Of a DNA stretch of 64,000 bases, positions 8,598-15,794 are shown in pieces. The notes under the pieces are model-generated. The model saw only the letters and a list, made by a program, of their open reading frames with translations, was not told the DNA's origin and made no database searches. The stretch comes from Lachnospiraceae bacterium. GTDB taxonomy: Bacteria > Bacillota > Clostridia > Lachnospirales > Lachnospiraceae. Each line of letters begins with the position of its first letter. Within the stretch, counting starts at the first letter, position 1. The stretch lies in contig JAILPS010000007.1 of the NCBI GenBank assembly GCA_024699325.1, positions 1 through 64,000 of the forward strand, written 5' to 3'. The position numbers and the translations under genes were made by a program.

Positions 8598-9890
8598 TCA
8601 CTTCACAGGATTTACAACCTTACCTGCAAACAATATCACGTCATTCTCCCTGTCATAAATCAGAAATGCATATGGTCTGTCAAGATACACCTCTTTAGGC
8701 ACAGACGGCTCCATCGCGCACTCGGCCATGCTAACCGCCGTTACTGCTGCAGCCTCAGTTCCTGTCTCGTTAATCTTGATCACGGTTTTCTGGATTATAT
8801 CAGTTATTGTGAGATAATCATTGACAATACCGTTAAATGCATCATAATCAGCCGCACCGCCAAGCCCCACAACTTCTAACATCTGCTTCAAATCCATGGT
8901 GCTGTCATACTCTATCTTCGGCATGCATATAACCACGTCCGTCCTTGTCTCACTCTCAAGCAGTCCTTCGATATCTAACCCCTCTAATGTAAACTCGCCC
9001 TCCTCCTTAGGAAGAATTCCCACGAAGGCGTATCTGTTGTTCTTATAACACTTCATAAATCCTGTGGCCACATCATTTTCCAGATATATATCCTCAGAGC
9101 TGTACATTCCGTCAAATGTGACCTGGCTTCCATCAAACATCGTGAACTCTGTATCCCTCACAGTTTTCTCGTCAAACTGTGTCTCCCAATCGCCGTTAAA
9201 ATACAGGGCATTTATAAGTATAGCTGCAGTCTCAGGTTCGGGAACATTGCCAATAATCTTGTCTATCATGCCTCTGGTCTTCTCTGCGCACCAGCTGTTG
9301 ACCTCCTCCACAAACTTCTTGTCAAACTCTCTGCTCTCACACTCTGCGAAATAGTACTTCTCCATATTTGCCTTATAGTTATCCAAAATGTTATAACTAT
9401 CCCTAATCCATATGGAATTGGCAATGTCCATTATCTCGCCCGCGCCGGCAATATAGTATCTGATGAATTCGTTATACTCCTCCATCGACACTCCAAAATA
9501 CTCCTCAAACTCCTTCTTCACATCATCATTTGCGCCGTTGGCACACATGGCCATAGCTATATCAAATGACATCGGGCTAAACAACAGATTCTCGCCCTCC
9601 TTCTCCGTCGCCAGCTTATCCATAATCTTTGCCACCGCGTTGAAATTGCTCTTAGCCTTAACCTCTGGCTCCTCAACAACCGGATACTCTGTCCTGCTCA
9701 TCGTGGTCTCCTCCTCTACAGTTCCAGGCTCTGCCGTCGTCGGCTCTGCACTAGTCTGCTCTGCCGTTGTCTGCTCCGCCGTCGTCTCATTGCCTGAAAC
9801 GCGTCCTGCCGGCTTCTCCGGCGCCTTCGAACACCCTGCAAGCGCCGACACCGCCATCACTCCCGCCAACATAATCATCCTCTTCTTCAT
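8598..9890 (-). CDS. Serpin-family protease inhibitor, lipoprotein
   Basis: A 430-residue surface serpin. I start it at the ATG at 9890, which has GGAGGAATT before it and begins a lipoprotein signal with lipobox ALAGC (Cys20). The reading frame is open for 85 codons further upstream, but that part runs through the hairpin repeats and has no ribosome site. Residues 21-75 are a Thr/Glu linker with repeated TTAEQ units. The serpin fold follows. The shutter and hinge region is recognisable late, with the hinge NETGTEAAAVTAV and the closing segment DRPYAFLIYDRENDVILFAG. The hinge has small residues, as in inhibitory serpins. Counting from the P17 Glu puts Cys at P1 (MAE-C-AM). Gut bacterial serpins inhibit host or competitor proteases; the target here is unknown. 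Confidence 0.9.
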   Translation of the reverse strand: MKKRMIMLAGVMAVSALAGCSKAPEKPAGRVSGNETTAEQTTAEQTSAEPTTAEPGTVEEETTMSRTEYPVVEEPEVKAKSNFNAVAKIMDKLATEKEGENLLFSPMSFDIAMAMCANGANDDVKKEFEEYFGVSMEEYNEFIRYYIAGAGEIMDIANSIWIRDSYNILDNYKANMEKYYFAECESREFDKKFVEEVNSWCAEKTRGMIDKIIGNVPEPETAAILINALYFNGDWETQFDEKTVRDTEFTMFDGSQVTFDGMYSSEDIYLENDVATGFMKCYKNNRYAFVGILPKEEGEFTLEGLDIEGLLESETRTDVVICMPKIEYDSTMDLKQMLEVVGLGGAADYDAFNGIVNDYLTITDIIQKTVIKINETGTEAAAVTAVSMAECAMEPSVPKEVYLDRPYAFLIYDRENDVILFAGKVVNPVK

Positions 9891-9920
9891 AACAATTCCT
9901 CCAATTCTATATCCTAATCT

Positions 9921-10010
9921 CCCCTGCTCGGGGGCTTCCTCCCCTGTTCGGGGGCTCTCTGTGTATATCTTCCCTGTTCGGGGGTCTCTATGTCTAGCCC
10001 CTGTTCGGGG
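9921..10010. repeat. Mini-hairpin repeat cluster A (four units, CCCCTGTTCGGGG)
   Basis: Units lie at 9921-9934 (one variant base), 9941-9954, 9972-9984 and 9998-10010. Each has CCCC and GGGG arms around the 5-base loop TGTTC. Spacing is 20 to 31 bases, not a multiple of three. They fall between the serpin start and cluster B, which has the same motif in the opposite orientation. Confidence 0.85.
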
Positions 10011-10083
10011 CAGGGTATATATTGGCTGAACCTCCCTATGCCTTGCATCTACATATTGCCCCGTCGTGTACTTCTCGGGCAAC

Positions 10084-10359
10084 GCAGGAAGTAATTTTCC
10101 AAAAGCGGGAAAACAACTTCCTGCTATCCCGGCCGACTGCGCCATCTATTAAGCCTCGCTCTCGGCAACTCGCATCTGTGATCAAGTTATATAAGGCAGT
10201 AATCATTTAACACAGATGCTCAAACAGGCCTCCGCTCGGCTAATTATGCTCGTCGGCCGGGTGCCCTCGTATACACTTCCGTGATTTGTGGCAATTCGCG
10301 CAGCGAATTGTCATGCAGCCCCAGCCCATCGCCGTCAGGCGATTTCTAATGGGCTGGGG
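10084..10359. other. Non-coding region with nested inverted repeats (structured RNA or repeat-element candidate)
   Basis: There are five separate inverted repeats. (1) GCAGGAAGT 10084-10092 with ACTTCCTGC 10116-10124. (2) CCCGGCCGAC 10128-10137 with GTCGGCCGGG 10252-10261. (3) Nested inside it, GCATCTGTG 10172-10180 with CACAGATGC 10211-10219. (4) CAATTCGC 10292-10299 with GCGAATTG 10303-10310. (5) CCCCAGCCCAT 10319-10329 with ATGGGCTGGGG 10349-10359, containing an inner CGCC/GGCG stem. No credible gene fits. The nesting suggests a folded RNA or a palindromic mobile repeat; I cannot match it to a named RNA family. Confidence 0.6.
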
Positions 10360-10416
10360 TTCCAATACAAATGTGATGCGACGGCATCTGGTCGGTTCAT
10401 CACCACACGTGACCTG

Positions 10417-10570
10417 CCCCAAACAGGGACGCTATGTTGTGACTGCCCCGAACAGGGTACCCTTCCTTGTGATCCCCCCGAACAGGGGGCTACGTTGTGC
10501 AATCCCTGAACAGGGACGCTATGTTGTGAACCCCCGAACAAGTATCTACGTTGTTCCGCCCCCGAACAGA
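10417..10570. repeat. Tandem repeat cluster B (six units, CCCCGAACAGGG, about 29-bp period)
   Basis: Units begin near 10417, 10446, 10476, 10504, 10531 and 10559. Most are followed by a conserved spacer like CTACGTTGTG. The core is the reverse complement of the cluster A unit. The last two units have lost their final GGG. The 28-30 bp period shifts frame, so the open frames across it are not genes. Confidence 0.85.
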
Positions 10571-10614
10571 AATAATACCTTCTGTCCTATAAGTATGTTT
10601 TTTCAGCCAAAGGT

Positions 10615-10672
10615 TACAAAAAATCCCCTTAAGCAAATATTTTAACTTAAATCATCTGCTATAAGGGGATTT
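10615..10672 (-). terminator. Terminator of the map gene
   Basis: AAATCCCCTTA and TAAGGGGATTT form a perfect 11-bp stem, with an inner AGCA/TGCT extension, and on the minus strand run into TTTTTT. It lies 35 bases after the map stop. Confidence 0.8.
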
Positions 10673-10706
10673 ACCAATTACTAATATACCAATACTGTAC
10701 TATTAA

Positions 10707-11582
10707 CTACCACGAAATAACTTCGTTGCCGGTCTCGGTGACGAGGACCTGAATCTCCCACTGGGCTGATGGCTTGCCGTCAGCTGTGACGATGCGCCAG
10801 CCGTCCTCGGCGTTGTTGTTGATCTTGGCGCTGCCCATATTTACCATGGGCTCGATTGTGAAGATCATGCCGGGAACCAAGAGCATCTGGGTGTTGGGCT
10901 TGCCGTAGTAGCCGACCCATGGATCCTCATGGAAGTCCACGCCGCAGCCGTGGCCGCCAATCTCTCTGACAACTGAGAAACCGTTCTCGGTGGCGTGCTT
11001 GTTGACTGCATTTGCCATATTTCCGAGGAAGCTCCAGGGCTTGACCTCCTTGAGACCTAGCTCGACGCACTCCTTGGTGACCTCGACAAGCTTTCTCTTC
11101 TCAGGGCTTACATCGCCGATCATGAACATGCGCGAAGAGTCTGCGTAGTAGCCGTTTACGATGGTGGTGCAGTCCACATTGATGATATCGCCGTCCTTAA
11201 GGATCTCGTCCTTGTTGGGGATACCGTGGCAGATGACCTCGTTGATGGAGGTGCAGACTGTTTTGGGAAAGCCCTCGTAGTTTAGCTGGGCAGGGATGCC
11301 GCCAAGCTCCGCGGTTTTGGATGATACCCAGTCGTCGATGTCCTGGGTGGAGCAGCCGGCCTTAATGTTTGCCGCAACGTAGTCGAGAACTGCCACATTG
11401 ACCTTCGCTGCTGCCCTGATGCCCTCAATCTGCTCAGGGGTCTTGATCATGCTGTGGTTGGGAACCTGATGTCCAACCATGGCATAGCGCTTGATCTTTG
11501 CGTCAAATGCCTCGTGGCATACCTTGTACTTCTTACCGCTTCCGCACCAGCACGGATCATTTCTGCCTATTTTTATTGCCAT
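10707..11582 (-). CDS. map: Methionine aminopeptidase type I with N-terminal SEC-C zinc motif
   Basis: Removes the initiator Met from new proteins in the cytoplasm. The first 25 residues hold a SEC-C metal-binding motif, GRNDPCWCGSGKKYKVCH, as seen in many Firmicute MetAPs. The catalytic domain follows with the expected metal ligands: Asp residues in INVDCTTIVNGYYADSSRMF, His in GGHGCGVDFHEDP, Glu in FTIEPMV, and Glu in SAQWEIQVLVTETG. The length, 291, is normal for the SEC-C form. A TTAAGGAG ribosome site precedes the ATG. It is a single-gene unit with its own promoter and terminator, not in the ribosomal-protein cluster, so it may be an additional copy. Confidence 0.96.
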   Translation of the reverse strand: MAIKIGRNDPCWCGSGKKYKVCHEAFDAKIKRYAMVGHQVPNHSMIKTPEQIEGIRAAAKVNVAVLDYVAANIKAGCSTQDIDDWVSSKTAELGGIPAQLNYEGFPKTVCTSINEVICHGIPNKDEILKDGDIINVDCTTIVNGYYADSSRMFMIGDVSPEKRKLVEVTKECVELGLKEVKPWSFLGNMANAVNKHATENGFSVVREIGGHGCGVDFHEDPWVGYYGKPNTQMLLVPGMIFTIEPMVNMGSAKINNNAEDGWRIVTADGKPSAQWEIQVLVTETGNEVISW

Positions 11583-11622
11583 AATAATTATCTCCTTAAT
11601 AAGTTAGCTCAAACTAACACTT

Positions 11623-11650
11623 ATTCTAACGCTTTCGCAGAAAAATGCAA
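11623..11650 (-). promoter_or_regulatory. Promoter of map
   Basis: Minus strand: TTGCAT, 16-base spacer, TAGAAT. A moderate match; the leader is about 40 bases. Confidence 0.5.
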
Positions 11651-11672
11651 GCACATAGATTTACAAATGTGC
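11651..11672 (-). terminator. Weak hairpin after the Nudix gene
   Basis: GCACAT and ATGTGC form a 6-bp stem with a 10-base loop, followed on the minus strand by TTGCATTTTT. It may end the opp transcript, but the stem is weak. Confidence 0.35.
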
Positions 11673-11679
11673 CTAAATC

Positions 11680-12249
11680 CTATATCTCGCAGCTCTCGCC
11701 GAGGTTTTTAACCACAAATGCATAGGCCACAGCCTGGGCTCTGGAGGAGAAATCCTCGGTCTCTAGGAGTTTTAAAACCTCCTCGGGGGTGTAGAACGCC
11801 GCGCGGATGCTCTCATTTTCAGAGGTGTGGTCGGAAAAATCGCCCTCCGCCTCGATGAAGGCTATCTGGTTTCTGATGTCCGAGAGGGCCACAGCTGCAA
11901 ATGAGGGCCGAAGGATTCTCTTAATGCACTTGACCTGAAGGCCGGTCTCCTCGTAGAGTTCTCTGGCGATGCACTCCTTGATGGTCTCGCCCCGCTCCTT
12001 CATGCCCGCGCAGAGGTTGTAGATCTCACGGTTTACGCCCATGCGAAACTCGCGAAGAAGCAGAAGTCTGCCCTCGCACTCCGCCACAATGCTGACGCCG
12101 CTGACCTTCTCGCCCAGCTCGTCCGGGGAGGTCATGTCGCGGTGACTCACGATTTCGAACTTCTTCTCGTGGCCAGCCTTGTTTTCGTATGTGAGCTCGT
12201 AGTTTTTCAGGAAGCCATCCCTGACTTTCTTCATGCCGATAAGTTTCAT
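11680..12249 (-). CDS. Nudix hydrolase, ADP-ribose pyrophosphatase-like
   Basis: A 189-residue Nudix protein that should hydrolyse a nucleoside diphosphate linked to another group. The complete Nudix box is visible from residue 82 or so as GMKERGETIKECIARELYEE, followed by TGL, matching G-x5-E-x7-R-E-U-x-E-E-x-G-U. The start at 12249 (MKLIGMKKVRDGFLK) has AGGAGGG just upstream. An open frame runs 15 codons further but overlaps the previous gene. It lies 8 bases after the DUF3899-like gene and ends the probable opp transcript. ADP-ribose-type substrates are inferred from overall similarity to the NudF group; other nucleotides are possible. Confidence 0.9.
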   Translation of the reverse strand: MKLIGMKKVRDGFLKNYELTYENKAGHEKKFEIVSHRDMTSPDELGEKVSGVSIVAECEGRLLLLREFRMGVNREIYNLCAGMKERGETIKECIARELYEETGLQVKCIKRILRPSFAAVALSDIRNQIAFIEAEGDFSDHTSENESIRAAFYTPEEVLKLLETEDFSSRAQAVAYAFVVKNLGESCEI

Positions 12250-12257
12250 GCGCCCTC

Positions 12258-12656
12258 CTATGCCATGCAGATAAATGTTAGGATTACTGCACACAATAAT
12301 AGCACAATTCCAATGATTAGAGTAGTTTTAAAACCGCGTTTTTTGGCGCGTTTTTCCGCCTTTTCCTGTTTGTAATCATAGTAGGTTTTGGTGTCGGGAA
12401 ATGACCCGGGGATGAGGCCGTGAAGGGCTTTTCTTCCCGCATAGCCAAATATATCGCCAAAATCCGTGGTTCCTAGAAACATAAATGCTGCTATGCACAT
12501 GTAGATTAGCGCAGTTATTGACACAGCGTTGGTGATGCTTAGGAGAAGGTTCTCTGAGGATGCGCCTCCCTGTATGAAAAATATGGCAATTACAACTGCC
12601 GCCGCCACTGCAAACTGCAGCGCGGCGGCGATTATGTGTTTGTTTTTGTCAGACAC
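12258..12656 (-). CDS. Small membrane protein, DUF3899-like
   Basis: A 132-residue protein with three membrane segments, at about 8-28, 40-63 and 110-131. The middle portion, MFLGTTDFGDIFGYAGRKAL, resembles the DUF3899 pattern (hydrophobic helix, then a D-x-F-G-Y turn and basic residues). The start is a GTG directly after the oppF TAA stop; the GGAGAA ribosome site is inside the oppF end, so translation is coupled. The segment between helices 2 and 3 is strongly basic (KQEKAEKRAKKRG), probably cytoplasmic. The function is unknown; position suggests an accessory to the importer, but that is inference. Confidence 0.75.
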   Translation of the reverse strand: MSDKNKHIIAAALQFAVAAAVVIAIFFIQGGASSENLLLSITNAVSITALIYMCIAAFMFLGTTDFGDIFGYAGRKALHGLIPGSFPDTKTYYDYKQEKAEKRAKKRGFKTTLIIGIVLLLCAVILTFICMA

Positions 12657-13715
12657 TTAACTGTTCTCCAATTCCTGTTTGTATGAGGCGATCTCTGAGG
12701 GTGAGCCCATGACAAAATGTCCGGGGGTGATTTCCACAAACTCTGGCTTCTCCACAGAGTAGTCGTGAGCCTTCAGAGGATCGTATACGATACGCTTTCT
12801 GTTCTTCTCATATTCCGGGTCCGGAAGCGGAATGGCAGAGAGCAGGGACTTCGTGTATGGATGGAGGGGATGTGCAAACAGCTCATCGCTTGTGGCTAAC
12901 TCCACCATTTTGCCGTAGTACATAACTCCTATGCGGTCTGAGAAATATTTGACCACGCTTAGGTCGTGGGCGATAAACATGATGGTAAGCCCCATCTGGT
13001 GGCGAAGATCGTCCAGGAGGTTGATTACCTGGGCCTGAATGGACACATCAAGCGCGGACACAGGCTCATCGGCGATGATGAGCTCGGGGTCCATGATTAT
13101 GGCTCTGGCAACGCCTATACGCTGCCTCTGGCCGCCTGAGAACTCGTGAGGGTAGCGGCCCGCGTGTTCGCGCACTAAGCCGACTCTCTCCAAAACGTCG
13201 TAGACCTTCTGCTCGATGAGCTTCTTGTCCTTCTCGCCCTTGATGACTAAGCCCTCAGCGATAATCTGCTCAACCGTCATTCTGGGGTCAAGAGAGGCGA
13301 TGGGGTCCTGGAAGATCATCTGAATCTTGGTTATAAACTTCTGTTTTCCGTCCTCTGCCTTAAGCTTCTTGGCCTTCCTGTGGTCGCGCTTAGCCTCGGC
13401 CATGAGGGCCTTCTGATCCTCAATGTAGGCCTTCGCGCCCTCTCCCATCGTGGCCTTGGCATTCTTAATATTTTCCTTGTAGCTTCTGGTTCCGGCGGCA
13501 ATCCTCACGCCCTTAAAATAAACATTGCCCGAGGTGATGTCATATAGTCTTATGATGGAGCGGCCGGTGGTGGTTTTGCCACAGCCCGATTCTCCAACTA
13601 TTCCGAAGACCTCGCCCTTTTTGATTTCGAAGGAGACGTCATCAACTGCCTTATTGCCCTTAAAATACTGGCACAGATGCTCTACGCGCAGTAAAACTTC
13701 ATCATTGTCAGCCAT
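12657..13715 (-). CDS. oppF: Oligopeptide/dipeptide ABC transporter ATPase OppF
   Basis: One of two ATPases of a peptide-type importer. Walker A GESGCGKT is at residues 41-48, Q-loop MIFQDP near 136, signature FSGGQRQR, Walker B LIIADEPVSALD and the H-loop IAHDLS. The C-terminal oligopeptide-transporter region (HPLHPYTKSLLSAIPLPDP) is present. Between Walker A and the Q-loop there are about 45 residues more than usual, a highly charged stretch at about 75-125 (for example EAKRDHRKAKKLKAEDGKQK). The gene overlaps oppD by 8 bases. At 352 residues it is otherwise near normal size. The solute is not certain; nickel or other importers of the same class look similar. Confidence 0.93.
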   Translation of the reverse strand: MADNDEVLLRVEHLCQYFKGNKAVDDVSFEIKKGEVFGIVGESGCGKTTTGRSIIRLYDITSGNVYFKGVRIAAGTRSYKENIKNAKATMGEGAKAYIEDQKALMAEAKRDHRKAKKLKAEDGKQKFITKIQMIFQDPIASLDPRMTVEQIIAEGLVIKGEKDKKLIEQKVYDVLERVGLVREHAGRYPHEFSGGQRQRIGVARAIIMDPELIIADEPVSALDVSIQAQVINLLDDLRHQMGLTIMFIAHDLSVVKYFSDRIGVMYYGKMVELATSDELFAHPLHPYTKSLLSAIPLPDPEYEKNRKRIVYDPLKAHDYSVEKPEFVEITPGHFVMGSPSEIASYKQELENS

Positions 13716-15792
13716 TTGTCTCTCCTTCCTCTCTCTTCTTCTTCATCCTCTCTATTCTGTCCGTGACAGCCTTCGGAGGGTCCACATGGGGCGCGTCAGG
13801 GTGCAGAAGCCACGTCGCGGCACTGTGTGTGTCGCTTATCTTAAACATTGGCGGCTGCTTCTTAAAATCCACCTTAAGCGCGTATTTGTTTCTGTCTGCA
13901 AATGCATCGCCGACCGGAGGGTAGATCATGTTTGGAGGGGTGCCAGGGATGGCCTCGAGCCTCTCGTTGGTCTCCGTGTCAGGCATAGCTGAAAGAAGTG
14001 CCCATGTGTATGGATGTGCGGGGCTGTAGAATACGTCTGAGGCCGTTCCGACCTCCACAATCTTGCCCGCGTACATGACGGCGATGCGGTCGGCCATGTT
14101 GGCAACCACTCCTAAGTCATGCGTTATGAATATGATGGAGAGATTCCTCTCCCTCTTGATTTTGTTGATAAGCTCCAGTATCTGCGCCTGGATGGTCACA
14201 TCGAGAGCTGTGGTCGGCTCGTCGCAGATTAAGATGTCAGGGTTTGCCGCAAGCGCTATGGCGATAACTATACGCTGTCTCATACCGCCTGAGAACTCGA
14301 AGGGGTACTGGTAGTAGCGCTTTCTGACGTCAGATATGCCAACCTCCTCCATGAGCTTAAGCGCGCGGTATTTGGCGATTTCCTTGGTTACCTTCTCGCT
14401 CATGCCTCTCGCATTTTCCTGAAGATACTCCACGAAGTGCTCTGCCTCCACGGCATAGTTTCTCTGATCAAATGTGGCAATTAGCTCCTCGTAGTGCTCC
14501 TTAACCCTGTCGATCAAAAGAAGGATGGTGTCCTTAATGACGTCTAAGTCTACCGCCGCAGAGGGGATGACCTCCCAGGTCGGAGTCTTGCCACGCGCCA
14601 CAAGTGAATCGTACTTCTTCTGCTGCTTATCGTGCTCCTTCTCGGCCTTCTTATTCTTGATAATTCCCTCGAAGTAGGTCTTTAGGTTTCCGTCTAAGTT
14701 TCCCGCAAATGTGTAGGCCAGACCGTCCTTATGTATCTCCATGGGGTCGATGGACGCGCTGATAGCCGCCTTAAGCTTAGAGCCGGCCGCGTCAGTGTCC
14801 ACCTTGTTTAAAACATCTGCCTCAAACACGTGGCGGTTCTCATCTATAACTGCAACTGCCTGCTTCTTAAGCTCCAAATACTTCGCACCGCTGTGCTCAC
14901 AGGCCTTCTCAAGCGCCTTCCTGAAGTTTTCAACAGGCTCCCTTGAAACTCCCGCCTCGCTGTAGAAATCAGGGGTTTTTCTGCCAAGCGCCTCCTTCAT
15001 AAGAGCTGACAGCTCGTTAAGCGCTGACACTACGCCCGGATAATCCTTATTCTCCTTAATCTCTGCCTTGTAGACTGACTTAAGCTTACCTAGAACCTCG
15101 TCAAGCTTAGCCGCATCGCTTACAACGCTCTCGTCCTTCGCGCCCTCTGAGAGCTTAATCAGCTCGCGGATTGTGTATTTCCTGTCCGTGAAGGCGTTCT
15201 TCTCAATGTGGAAGAGAATATCCTCTATCTCGTCCGCCGCCTCCACAGCATTTTCATGGGCTGCGTTGTAGGTTAGTTCGCGCTTTACGGCGCCTAGCTG
15301 TGCCTTCTTGGCATCGTCTGATAGTTTTTCAGCCTCTGCCTGACTCATAAGGCCGCTGTCCACAATTGCTTTGGTGGCCTCGGCGTATTTTTCGTTATAG
15401 TTTCTGGCGCAGTAGTTGTTGTGCGCCTTGCCCTTAAGAAGCATGGCCTCCGTGAGCTGTTTTCCAATCCTCATGATTGGATTGAGGCTGGAGAGCGGAT
15501 CCTGGAAGATCATGGCAATCCTGTCGCCTCTGATGTGATAGAACTCGTCCTCCCCAATCTTTAGAAGGTCCATTCCGTCGTAGAGAATGGAGCCGCCCTC
15601 TATGATGGAGTTGCCCGCAAGAATTCCAAGTATCGCCTTGCTGGTTACGGACTTACCTGAGCCCGATTCTCCAACGATTGAGAGGGTCTCGCCCTTATTT
15701 AAATCAAAACTGATGTTTCTAACTGCCTGGACCTTGCCTCCGGGAGTTCTGAAGGATACGACCAGGTTTTTGACAGATAACTTCTTCTCCAT
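13708..15792 (-). CDS. oppD: Oligopeptide/dipeptide ABC transporter ATPase OppD with a large insertion
   Basis: The second ATPase of the importer, 694 residues, about twice the family norm of 330. Walker A GESGSGKS is at 41-48 and the Q-loop MIFQDPLSSLNP at about 95-104. The signature FSGGMRQR only comes at 500-507, followed by Walker B ILICDEPTTALD, H-loop ITHDLG and the C-terminal oligopeptide region. Roughly 340 residues (about 115-470) are therefore inserted in the helical subdomain. The insert is rich in Lys, Glu and Ala and predicted helical, with no motif I know. The frame is intact and all catalytic motifs survive, so it is not decay. I start at the ATG at 15792, with GGAGGG nine bases upstream; a TTG two codons earlier is less likely. 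Confidence 0.92.
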   Translation of the reverse strand: MEKKLSVKNLVVSFRTPGGKVQAVRNISFDLNKGETLSIVGESGSGKSVTSKAILGILAGNSIIEGGSILYDGMDLLKIGEDEFYHIRGDRIAMIFQDPLSSLNPIMRIGKQLTEAMLLKGKAHNNYCARNYNEKYAEATKAIVDSGLMSQAEAEKLSDDAKKAQLGAVKRELTYNAAHENAVEAADEIEDILFHIEKNAFTDRKYTIRELIKLSEGAKDESVVSDAAKLDEVLGKLKSVYKAEIKENKDYPGVVSALNELSALMKEALGRKTPDFYSEAGVSREPVENFRKALEKACEHSGAKYLELKKQAVAVIDENRHVFEADVLNKVDTDAAGSKLKAAISASIDPMEIHKDGLAYTFAGNLDGNLKTYFEGIIKNKKAEKEHDKQQKKYDSLVARGKTPTWEVIPSAAVDLDVIKDTILLLIDRVKEHYEELIATFDQRNYAVEAEHFVEYLQENARGMSEKVTKEIAKYRALKLMEEVGISDVRKRYYQYPFEFSGGMRQRIVIAIALAANPDILICDEPTTALDVTIQAQILELINKIKRERNLSIIFITHDLGVVANMADRIAVMYAGKIVEVGTASDVFYSPAHPYTWALLSAMPDTETNERLEAIPGTPPNMIYPPVGDAFADRNKYALKVDFKKQPPMFKISDTHSAATWLLHPDAPHVDPPKAVTDRIERMKKKREEGETNG

Positions 15793-15794
15793 GA

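Noticed and set aside
9891-10145. 85-codon N-terminal extension of the serpin frame
   Set aside because: It runs through hairpin cluster A and would bury the lipoprotein signal. The internal ATG at 9890 has a good ribosome site.
10417-10570. CRISPR array
   Set aside because: The core is only about 12 bp, the spacers are 14-18 bp and partly conserved, and no cas genes are near.
10286-10645. Plus-strand open frame of 119 codons across repeat cluster B
   Set aside because: The repeat period of 28-30 bases shifts frame, the peptide is a by-product of the repeats, and there is no ribosome site.
13708-15792. oppD as a frameshifted fusion of two genes
   Set aside because: One frame contains Walker A, Q-loop, signature and Walker B in order with a single intact insert, so it reads as one protein.
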